DNA from: Hyphomicrobiales bacterium
GTDB taxonomy: Bacteria; Pseudomonadota; Alphaproteobacteria; Rhizobiales; Beijerinckiaceae
Assembly: GCA_900470095.1 (NCBI GenBank)
Contig: UBZM01000012.1
Coordinates: 1 to 40,746, forward strand
Direction: 5' to 3'
Length of the DNA stretch: 40,746 nucleotides
Shown here: positions 34,571 to 40,746 of the stretch, one piece after another
How the letters are laid out: each line of letters begins with the position of its first letter
Position numbering within the stretch: position 1 is the stretch's first letter
Notes under the pieces: generated by a model
The model's database searches: none
Told to the model about the DNA's origin: nothing
What the model saw: the letters and a program-made list of their open reading frames with translations, nothing else
Made by a program: the position numbers and the translations under genes

Positions 34571-34674
34571 GCGAAGGGATCTTTCCATCCGCCGCGATTT
34601 CCCCGGCGAGGCGCAGCTTCGACCCGGCAACCATTCGGCGGATGGGGCGTGGCGCGGTACCGCCGCGGTCGGGA

Positions 34675-34698
34675 ATGGCCGGGACGAGGCCCGGCCAT
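34675..34698. repeat. REP-like palindrome after cimA
   Basis: ATGGCCGGG (34675-34683) and CCCGGCCAT (34690-34698) form a perfect 9-bp stem with a 6-nt loop, between the convergent cimA and secreted-protein genes. It has no T run. The ATGGCCGGGA-type palindrome is a common intergenic unit in this group as far as I recall; it could be a bidirectional transcript end or a REP element. Confidence 0.55.
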
Positions 34699-34713
34699 GA
34701 TGAGCTTGGTGGC

Positions 34714-35061
34714 TCAATCCGTCAGGCGGATCGTCCTCTCCTTGCAGAGATCGACGCCGTCATTGTCGTTCTCGACCTCGTCGGTGAAGCGACCGAGCAC
34801 GAAATAGCTGCAGCCTGCCGGCTTGTTGAGTTTCAGCACGGCGCTCTTTCCGGGAGCGAGCGGCTTGGCGAGTTTGGCGACGAGGCGGGGCTGTTCACCC
34901 GAGGTGGTGATTTCGAGCGTGTTCAACGGCACGCTGCGGGCATTGGTTACCTTGATCTGCGCCGGCGGGCGCGCCGATTGCGCCAGGGCGGGAAGCGTCG
35001 CGAGGCAGAGTGAGACGCTGGCGCCGATCAGGCCGGCAAGGATAACCCGTTGAGCTCTCAT
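34714..35061 (-). CDS. Small secreted protein of unknown function
   Basis: The 115-residue product has a signal peptide (to about residue 28, ending LPALAQ). The mature part of about 85 residues looks all-beta: IKVTNARSVPLNTLEI, LAKPLAPGKSAVLKL and then two Cys (AGCSYFVLGRF, VDLCKERTIRL) that could form a disulphide. I recognise no named family; the pattern suits a small periplasmic domain. The start at 35061 has GGGGAAAG about 7 nt upstream. It is divergent from the ABC exporter, with 178 bp between starts. Confidence 0.8.
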   Translation of the reverse strand: MRAQRVILAGLIGASVSLCLATLPALAQSARPPAQIKVTNARSVPLNTLEITTSGEQPRLVAKLAKPLAPGKSAVLKLNKPAGCSYFVLGRFTDEVENDNDGVDLCKERTIRLTD

Positions 35062-35239
35062 GGCTGTTTCTTTCCCCGATCCGAGCGTTGACCGCTCCGA
35101 CGCCATCTCACACCGGTCTTTCGACAAGAACAAGGCCAAGCCGGCGCGCGTGTTCCGCAATCCCCGGCTTGCAGCAAGGCCCATGCATTCGCCTTCGATC
35201 GCGGATATATGGGCGGTTCAACTTGGAACTGTTTGAAAA

Positions 35240-37153
35240 ATGTCCCCGCCTGCCGCGCCGCCTCCGGCGTCGAACTTCGCCCACTCGGCTGTCCTGCAAC
35301 CGGGCTCCGGCTTCGTCGCGACCTTCCGTGCGCTCTGGCCCTATCTCTGGCCGCCGGATCGCGCCGATCTGCGCAAGCGCGTGGTCGCGGCCTTCATCCT
35401 GCTGGTCGTGGGCCGCATGGTGTTGATGGGCGTGCCCTTCACCTTCAAATGGGCGACGGATGCCCTGGCGAACACGCCGACGAGTCTCGGGCGCTGGCTG
35501 CCCTGGCTGGTCGGCGCACCGCTGACCCTGACGCTGATCTACGGGCTGGCGCGCGTCGGCTCCTCGGCCTTCATCCAGATGCGCGATGCGTTGTTCGCAC
35601 CCGTGTTCATGCATGCGGTGCGCACGCTGGCGCTGCAGACCTTCGGCCATCTGCATTATCTCTCGCTGCGCTTCCATCTCGAGCGCAAGACCGGCGGCTT
35701 GACCCGCGTGCTGGAGCGCGGCCGCAACGGTATCGAGGAAATGGTCCGCCTCGGCCTGAACCAGTTGGTGCCGGTCGTGGTCGAGGTCGCCCTGATCACC
35801 GCCGTGCTTCTGACGATGTTCGACTGGCTCTATGTCGTCGTGCTGGTGGTGATGGTGACGACCTACATGGCCTACACCATCAAGGCGACCGAATGGCGCA
35901 TCGCCATTCGCGGCGCCATGAACGAGTCCGATACCGACGCCAATTCGAAGGCGATCGACTCGCTGCTCAACTATGAGACGGTCAAGTATTTCGGGGCAGA
36001 GGCTCGCGAGACGGCCCGTTACGACCGTTCAATGGCGCGCTACGAGCGCAACTCGATCAAGGCCTATACCTCGCTCGCCTGGCTCAATTTCGGACAGGCG
36101 GCGATCTTCGCGACAGGCCTGACCATCTCGATGGTGATGGCGGTGCGCGGCTTCCAGGCCGGCACGCACACGGTCGGCGATTTCGTGCTGATCAACGCCA
36201 TGCTGATCCAGCTCTACCAGCCGCTGAATTTCATGGGCACGGTCTATCGCGAGATCAAGCAGGCGACCCTCGACATCGGAGAGATGTTCGCCCTGATCGG
36301 CCGCGATCCCGAGATCCAGGACCATCCGGGCGCCCCGCCGCTTCGCGTCGATGCAGGCGAGGTCCGCTTCGAGGACGTGCATTTCGCCTATATCCCGGAG
36401 CGGCCGATCCTGAAGGGCATTTCCTTCACGGTGCCGCCGGGCAGGACGATCGCCATCGTCGGCCCGTCCGGCGCCGGCAAGTCGACGATTTCGCGCCTGC
36501 TCTTCCGCTTCTACGAGCCGGCCAAGGGCAGGATCATGATCGACGGGCAGGATATCGCCGCGATCCAGCAGGTCAGCCTGCGCTCCGCGATCGGCATGGT
36601 TCCGCAGGACACCGTGCTGTTCAACGACACGATCGAGTACAATATCCGCTATGGCCGGCCGGATGCGACCGAGGCCGAGGTCGAGGAGGCGGCGCGGCTC
36701 GCCCAGATCGACCGCTTCATTCGCTCGCTGCCGGAGGGCTATGAGACCTCCGTCGGCGAGCGCGGCCTGAAGCTCTCAGGCGGCGAAAAGCAGCGCGTCG
36801 CCATCGCCCGCACCATCCTGAAGGGGCCGCCGATCCTGGTGCTGGACGAGGCGACCTCGGCGCTCGATTCCTTCACCGAGAAGGAGATCCAGGACGCGCT
36901 CGACCGGGTCAGCGAGGGGCGCACGACACTGGTCATCGCCCACCGGCTCTCGACCGTGATCAATGCTGACGAGATCATCGTGCTGGACAAGGGCCTGATC
37001 GTCGAACGCGGCCATCACCGCGAGTTGCTGGCGGCGGATGGCGTCTATGCGGCACTCTGGAACCGCCAGCGCCAGGTCGACGAGGCCAAGGCGACACTGA
37101 AGCGCGCGACGGAGGAAGAAGAAGAAAGCGTGAGAGTCACCCTGACACAGTAA
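35240..37153 (+). CDS. ATM1/ABCB7-type ABC exporter
   Basis: The 637-residue half-transporter has an N-terminal six-helix type IV exporter domain (about residues 40-340) fused to an ATPase domain: Walker A GPSGAGKS (408-415), signature LSGGEKQR (512-519), Walker B ILVLDEATSALD (D536, E537). The DANSKAIDSLLNYETVKYFGAE segment, especially SLLNYETVKYF, is diagnostic of the ATM1/HMT1 subfamily. Bacterial members export glutathione-linked metals or glutathione polysulphide-type compounds; mitochondrial Atm1 supports Fe-S assembly. The homodimer works in the inner membrane. The gene is transcribed alone, with a weak Shine-Dalgarno before ATG 35240. Confidence 0.93.
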   Translation: MSPPAAPPPASNFAHSAVLQPGSGFVATFRALWPYLWPPDRADLRKRVVAAFILLVVGRMVLMGVPFTFKWATDALANTPTSLGRWLPWLVGAPLTLTLIYGLARVGSSAFIQMRDALFAPVFMHAVRTLALQTFGHLHYLSLRFHLERKTGGLTRVLERGRNGIEEMVRLGLNQLVPVVVEVALITAVLLTMFDWLYVVVLVVMVTTYMAYTIKATEWRIAIRGAMNESDTDANSKAIDSLLNYETVKYFGAEARETARYDRSMARYERNSIKAYTSLAWLNFGQAAIFATGLTISMVMAVRGFQAGTHTVGDFVLINAMLIQLYQPLNFMGTVYREIKQATLDIGEMFALIGRDPEIQDHPGAPPLRVDAGEVRFEDVHFAYIPERPILKGISFTVPPGRTIAIVGPSGAGKSTISRLLFRFYEPAKGRIMIDGQDIAAIQQVSLRSAIGMVPQDTVLFNDTIEYNIRYGRPDATEAEVEEAARLAQIDRFIRSLPEGYETSVGERGLKLSGGEKQRVAIARTILKGPPILVLDEATSALDSFTEKEIQDALDRVSEGRTTLVIAHRLSTVINADEIIVLDKGLIVERGHHRELLAADGVYAALWNRQRQVDEAKATLKRATEEEEESVRVTLTQ

Positions 37154-37252
37154 TCGGGACGACGAAATTCTCTCGCCAAACGCGGCCTGCTTCCTGCATG
37201 CTATACTCCGCCGGTTTCACCCGAAGCTGGCGGAGCATTGCGGGGGCTGCTC

Positions 37253-37744
37253 ATGTTCGATCCGACAACATTCACCGGCTTTCACACCTGGCTCAGCCTG
37301 ATCGCCATCGTGGCGGGCTTTCCCGTCGCCGCGGCCCTGCTGAAAGGGCACACGCGGCCGCGCTGGACCGGAATTTTCCTCTCCACTGCGTTTGCCACCA
37401 GCGCGACGGGCTTCGGCTTTCCATTCAACGGCATCCTGCCCTCGCACATCGTCGGCGCGATCTCGCTCGTTCTGGTCGGTCTTGCCGGATACGCCCTCTA
37501 CGCCCGCAGGCTCGACGGCGCCTGGCGGCGGATCTATGCGATCACGGCGATGCTCGCCTTCTATCTGCTGATCTTCGTCGCGGTCGCGCAGGCCTTCATG
37601 AAGGTGCCGTTCTTGCAGGCGATGGCGCCGACCCAGTCAGAGCCGCCCTTCGCGATTGCCGAAGGGCTCGTGCTGCTGATCTTCGTGGTGCTGACCTATC
37701 TCGCCGCGCGCCGCTTCGTCCGCAGCCCGACGGCGCTCGCCTGA
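37253..37744 (+). CDS. Integral membrane protein of unknown function
   Basis: The 163-residue protein is mostly hydrophobic, with four predicted helices: about residues 8-28 (FHTWLSLIAIVAGFPVAAAL), 42-62, 65-85 and 98-120, plus a fifth segment near 140-156. Such small proteins are common and unnamed in this group, and I recognise no motif. ATG 37253 has a GGGGG 7-11 nt upstream; a TTG at 37238 is also in frame. It follows the ABC exporter by 99 nt on the same strand and may share its transcript. Confidence 0.72.
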   Translation: MFDPTTFTGFHTWLSLIAIVAGFPVAAALLKGHTRPRWTGIFLSTAFATSATGFGFPFNGILPSHIVGAISLVLVGLAGYALYARRLDGAWRRIYAITAMLAFYLLIFVAVAQAFMKVPFLQAMAPTQSEPPFAIAEGLVLLIFVVLTYLAARRFVRSPTALA

Positions 37745-37818
37745 GTTCGCGTGGCTTGCAATGGCGAGGGCTTGCATCCCAAGCAAGCTGGCCGATCCCA
37801 GCCTGCCGCGGTGACCAC

Positions 37819-38352
37819 ATGCTGAAACGCCTGCGCCTGACCGGGGCACTTTTCCTCTCCATTCTGGCCGCGGACCCTGCCGCTGCCGCGACGGGGCAGG
37901 GCTGGGAGCTCTGGATCGTCAAACCGGGACGGCCGGGCATCGTCCAGACCTGCTCGTTGCTCAAGATGTCGCCATCGCCGCTTGAATCGACGCTTCCTGC
38001 CGATCAGCGCCCGCTTCGGCTTGATGAGGCGCTCTCGATTCGCTGGCAGGGCGGATATCTCGTGCAGGATGGCGCGCCTGGGAGCCCGGCAGCGAAGCGG
38101 GGCTGGAATCCGGTCGACAGTTGTTTCGTCCTGATGGTCGCGGGCAAGCCCGTCGCGACTGGCGCAGTGTTGCCACGTGCCTCCGCCCAGTTGCTCCGCT
38201 TCGACACGCTCGTGATCCAGGAGGATCGGGCAGGCCAGCCGCTCGCCTTCGAACTGCTCCCGCATTTTCCGGCGGATGTCATGCTACCGGCCCCTGGGCC
38301 ATGGTCGGCGGCGCTCGGTGCGCTCAGCCGCCCCTCCGGGGCCGCGCGATGA
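37819..38352 (+). CDS. Secreted protein of unknown function
   Basis: The 177-residue product begins with a signal peptide (MLKRLRLTGALFLSILAADP then AAAATG). The rest has two Cys (QTCSLLK, DSCFVLM), and I cannot assign a family. The start at 37819 gives the signal peptide directly but has only a weak Shine-Dalgarno sequence. Its stop overlaps the next start by ATGA, and the next product is also secreted, so the two are probably partners or duplicated functions in the periplasm. Confidence 0.72.
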   Translation: MLKRLRLTGALFLSILAADPAAAATGQGWELWIVKPGRPGIVQTCSLLKMSPSPLESTLPADQRPLRLDEALSIRWQGGYLVQDGAPGSPAAKRGWNPVDSCFVLMVAGKPVATGAVLPRASAQLLRFDTLVIQEDRAGQPLAFELLPHFPADVMLPAPGPWSAALGALSRPSGAAR

Positions 38353-38861
38353 CGGCAGCGAAGCGCTTGCGAGCGATGCTCCGGCTCGGCGCCGGCCTGG
38401 TCCTGGCGCTGCCGGCGATCCCCGTGCAGGCCTCCGGCACGAAGAGGATCGGCAACTGGGTGGTCATCACCAATGACCGGCAGGGCGGGCGCCAGGATGT
38501 CGCGGCGGTGCTGAGCGATAGAGAGGCGCAGGTCGGCCTCGCGATCCGCTGCATCGAGGCCAGCCTGTCCATCGCCTTTCTGCCGCTGAACAATGACGGG
38601 CTGTTCGGCCGGGTGGGGCGGGCGGCTGCATCCTTCGTTCAAGCCGATGGCCAGGCGGCGGTCGAGCTGGCGGGCTCGGTCGGGGCGGACCGGGCCGTGC
38701 AGGTTGCGCGCCCGGCGTCCCTCCTCGGATTGATCCTCGGCGGGGCCGAGATGAGTGTGTTGATCCCGGTCCAGGGCAACGGAGCTGTTTCGGCCGGCTT
38801 TGACCTTGCAAACAGCCGGAGCGCCCTGGCCGAGCTTGTCGGGCAGTGCCCGGCCGACTGA
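38349..38861 (+). CDS. Secreted protein of unknown function
   Basis: The 170-residue product has a signal peptide (to about residue 29, ending IPVQASG). A mature domain begins KRIGNWVVITNDRQGG and contains IRCIEASLSIAFLP and a final VGQCPAD, giving two Cys that may pair. The opening G-x-W-x-V/I-x-x-x pattern and a Cys-containing strand resemble periplasmic proteins of the invasion-associated IalB type only loosely, so I give no name. It is coupled to the preceding secreted-protein gene by a 4-nt overlap and converges on an acetyltransferase gene 9 nt away. Confidence 0.72.
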   Translation: MTAAKRLRAMLRLGAGLVLALPAIPVQASGTKRIGNWVVITNDRQGGRQDVAAVLSDREAQVGLAIRCIEASLSIAFLPLNNDGLFGRVGRAAASFVQADGQAAVELAGSVGADRAVQVARPASLLGLILGGAEMSVLIPVQGNGAVSAGFDLANSRSALAELVGQCPAD

Positions 38862-38870
38862 CGCCAGCGC

Positions 38871-39335
38871 TCAGCCCAGCTCCAGTCGGTAGCGCAGCTT
38901 CAGCCGCTCGCCGCGAGCATAGCTTTCATAGTCTTCCGGGATCGTGACCTCTTCGACGAGGGCGCAGCCGAGCCTTTCCAGCGTGCGGCGGGAGGCGAGA
39001 TTGTCGGGGGTCGTCGTCAGCCAGAGCTCGGTAAGGCCGCACGCTTTGGCCAGGGGTAGCAGCGCCTTCACGGCTTTCCCGGCGAGGCCGCGCCCGCGAC
39101 AAGCGGGCTCGATGGAAAAGCCGATCTGCCCTGCGAGATGGGTCAGGAGATAGCTCGCGCCTGGCCGCAGGCTGATCGTGCCGGCGGGCTCGTCTCCGGC
39201 CAGGACGTCGAAGCGATAGGCGGCGACGCGCCACAGCGATGTGTCGGGTGAATAGCTCCGGCTCAGCCGCAGCCTGACATCGTCACAGCCAAGCTTGCCC
39301 AGGAGAGCCGTGCCGATATCGCCGGCCTCCGCCAT
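38871..39335 (-). CDS. GNAT family N-acetyltransferase
   Basis: The 154-residue protein has the GNAT core: GTISLRPGASYLLTHLAG, the acetyl-CoA loop IEPACRGRGLAGKAVKALLP (R-G-R-G-L-A), and NLASRRTLERLGCALVEE as the last conserved helix and strand. The substrate is unknown. The start at 39335 has GGGGAG 8 nt upstream; an in-frame ATG at 39383 would add 16 residues without family similarity. It converges on the pair of secreted-protein genes and is divergent from psd. Confidence 0.82.
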   Translation of the reverse strand: MAEAGDIGTALLGKLGCDDVRLRLSRSYSPDTSLWRVAAYRFDVLAGDEPAGTISLRPGASYLLTHLAGQIGFSIEPACRGRGLAGKAVKALLPLAKACGLTELWLTTTPDNLASRRTLERLGCALVEEVTIPEDYESYARGERLKLRYRLELG

Positions 39336-39567
39336 GTCCCGCACTCCCCGCCAATGCCATGGCTGCGCTTCTAATCGGTCCACTGCCCTGTCTGGAAGGC
39401 GCGGTGGCGAAGAGGCGGAGTTTCGTCCGCCACAAGGGGCGCGGCATGCGGCCTCTTCCCCCGGAGCGCCGAACCCCGTAAATCACGCGGCAATGCCTGC
39501 CGCCCCAATCGGGCCGCAGGGGAGCGTCACTCTGCCGACGCGCTGACAAGACCAAACAGGATTGCCC

Positions 39568-40266
39568 ATGTCGCTCGTCGATTCCGTCCGCAAAGTGATC
39601 GTTCCCATCCACAAGGAGGGCTACGTCTTCATCGCGATCGCGCTGGTGGCGACGATCGTGCTCGCCAATCTCTGGTCGCCCTTCGGCTGGCTCGGCGCGA
39701 TCATCACGATCTGGGTCTGCTATTTCTTCCGCGATCCCATCCGGATCACGCCGCAACGCGAGGGGCTGGTGATCTCGCCGGCCGATGGCCGCATCAGCCA
39801 GATCGCCTCCGCGCTGCCGCCGCCGGAGCTGAACCTGCCGGCCGAGCCGATGACGCGCATCTCGATTTTCATGAACGTCTTCGACTGCCATGTGAACCGC
39901 GCCCCGGTCTCGGGCCGCATCATCAAGATGGCCTATACGCCGGGCCTCTTCCTCAATGCCGAGCTCGACAAGGCGAGCGAGGACAATGAGCGCAACGCGC
40001 TGGCGATCGAGACCCCGGCCGGCACGGTCGGCGTCGTCCAGATTGCAGGCCTGATCGCGCGGCGCATCGTGCCCTTCGTCAAGGAGGGCGATGCGATCGC
40101 GACCGGCGAGCGTTTCGGCCTGATTCGCTTCGGTTCGCGCGTCGACGTCTATCTGCCGACGAGCGTGATCCCGCTGGTTGGCGAAGGCCAGACCGCCATC
40201 GCCGGCGAGACCGTGCTGGCCGATGTCTCGGCCAGCGAAATACGGCGCAGCTTCCGCGGAATCTGA
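39568..40266 (+). CDS. psd: Phosphatidylserine decarboxylase proenzyme, short type
   Basis: Psd turns phosphatidylserine into phosphatidylethanolamine at the inner membrane. The 232-residue form is the short (archaeal/rhizobial) type, with two N-terminal hydrophobic segments (residues 20-55), [11 protein letters not shown] and [16 protein letters not shown] with the catalytic His region. The self-cleavage site is G189-S190 in [11 protein letters not shown], where the Ser becomes the pyruvoyl group. AGGA lies 6 nt before ATG 39568. pssA follows on the same strand, so both steps of phosphatidylethanolamine synthesis are adjacent, as usual in this group. Confidence 0.95.
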   Translation: MSLVDSVRKVIVPIHKEGYVFIAIALVATIVLANLWSPFGWLGAIITIWVCYFFRDPIRITPQREGLVISPADGRISQIASALPPPELNLPAEPMTRISIFMNVFDCHVNRAPVSGRIIKMAYTPGLFLNAELDKASEDNERNALAIETPAGTVGVVQIAGLIARRIVPFVKEGDAIATGERFGLIRFGSRVDVYLPTSVIPLVGEGQTAIAGETVLADVSASEIRRSFRGI

Positions 40267-40276
40267 GCGCTTTCGA

Positions 40277-40310
40277 CATCCCGGAGCGCCGTGATGCGGC
40301 GCCCGGGATG
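40277..40310. repeat. Palindrome between psd and pssA
   Basis: CATCCCGGAGCGCCG (40277-40291) pairs with CGGCGCCCGGGATG (40297-40310) with one bulged A and a 5-nt loop. It lies 11 nt after the psd stop and before pssA, inside what should be one transcript. No T run follows. A REP-like unit or an mRNA-processing hairpin is possible. Confidence 0.5.
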
Positions 40311-40361
40311 ATCGCCGACTGCTCCTAGCCTCCGCGCCTAAAACCGCGTATTCCGGCTGGC

Positions 40362-40746
40362 ATGAGCGATCTCTTTCCTCCCTTCGAGCCCGAGCAGGCT
40401 GAATCGAAGCGCACGCGCTTCAAGGCGATCCCGTTTCGGCTGATCGCACCCAATGTCATCACATTGCTGGCGCTCTGCCTCGGCCTCACCGCGATGCGGC
40501 TCGTGGTCGAGGGCAAGCTCGAATCGGCGACGATCTTCATCCTGATCGCCGCCGCGCTCGACGGCGTCGACGGGCGCCTGGCGCGCATGCTGAAGGGCAC
40601 GTCGCGCTTCGGCGCCGAGCTCGACTCGCTCTCGGATTTCGTCAATTTCGGCGTCGCAACCGGCTATGTGCTCTGGATTTTCGTCCTGCACGATCTGCGT
40701 TCCTTCGGCTGGATCATCGTGCTGACGCTGGCCTGCGCCATGGCGC
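40362..40746 (+). CDS. pssA: CDP-diacylglycerol-serine O-phosphatidyltransferase, N-terminal part
   Basis: PssA makes phosphatidylserine from CDP-diacylglycerol and serine, supplying Psd. The visible 128 residues start MSDLFPPFEPEQAESKRTRF and go through a first membrane helix (IAPNVITLLALCLGLTAM). They then show the complete CDP-alcohol phosphotransferase motif D-G-x2-A-R-x8-G-x3-D-x3-D, beginning at D67 of DGVDGRLARMLKG, of which VDGRLAR and GAELDSLSD are the conserved parts. The gene runs off the right edge of the window. It follows psd by 95 nt. Confidence 0.95.
   Translation, partial: MSDLFPPFEPEQAESKRTRFKAIPFRLIAPNVITLLALCLGLTAMRLVVEGKLESATIFILIAAALDGVDGRLARMLKGTSRFGAELDSLSDFVNFGVATGYVLWIFVLHDLRSFGWIIVLTLACAMA

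Noticed and set aside
1..40746. tRNA, rRNA, CRISPR, integrase or transposase genes
   Set aside because: I looked for cloverleaf ends, spaced direct repeats and recombinase motifs on both strands and found none that hold up.

Overview
The window is about 40.7 kb of GC-rich chromosomal DNA from an alphaproteobacterium, most likely of the order Hyphomicrobiales (Rhizobiales). A Bosea-like or Methylobacterium-like genus is my best guess from protein style; no rRNA or other marker fixes it. Evidence for the group includes class II DAHP synthase, a short GltX paralogue, DUF2865, DUF2783, CreA and PsiF-like proteins, an Omp25/31-type barrel, citramalate synthase downstream of cysS, and the psd-pssA pair. 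Most genes look intact and native. No tRNA, rRNA, CRISPR array, transposase or integrase was seen.

Layout. 1-1.8 kb: 3' end of gabD, then rpiA and a DUF2059 secreted protein closed by a strong terminator. 1.9-5.1 kb: a complete tripartite tricarboxylate transporter operon (tctC-tctB-tctA, minus strand). 5.2-9 kb: an O-antigen-ligase-like membrane protein overlapping glutathione reductase, then a secreted esterase. 9.3-11.7 kb: DAHP synthase convergent with an outer-membrane barrel. 11.7-13.2 kb: a gene-poor stretch with a PsiF-like protein, a small unknown gene and a decayed partner gene. 13.4-18.3 kb: a Dabb protein, nadE, a GltX paralogue and an alpha-ketoglutarate permease. 18.5-19.7 kb: a DUF2865 protein.

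19.9-28.9 kb is an aromatic catabolism region. A MarR regulator is divergent from hmgA (homogentisate dioxygenase); then come a CHAD protein, a TakP-like TRAP solute-binding protein on the opposite strand, and a tightly overlapping run: FAH-family hydrolase, degenerate metallo-beta-lactamase-fold protein, DinB-fold protein, FAD monooxygenase, DUF2783. I read it as a homogentisate route. The flavoprotein and its 65-residue partner could supply homogentisate (compare the two-component 3-hydroxyphenylacetate 6-hydroxylase MhaAB), HmgA opens the ring and the FAH-family enzyme finishes. No MaiA-type isomerase is present, and the DinB-fold protein is a candidate replacement.

30.8-34.6 kb is a second point of interest. 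cysS, a 39-codon membrane-like ORF and cimA form a run coupled by 4-nt ATGA overlaps. A 548-bp cassette carrying a REP-like palindrome pair and a DUF559 endonuclease-fold gene sits exactly in the cysS/small-ORF junction. It is bounded by 24-bp direct repeats that duplicate the junction, so every gene keeps its start and stop. The rest holds an ATM1-type ABC exporter, several small secreted or membrane proteins, two GNAT acetyltransferases, and psd followed by the start of pssA, which runs off the right edge.
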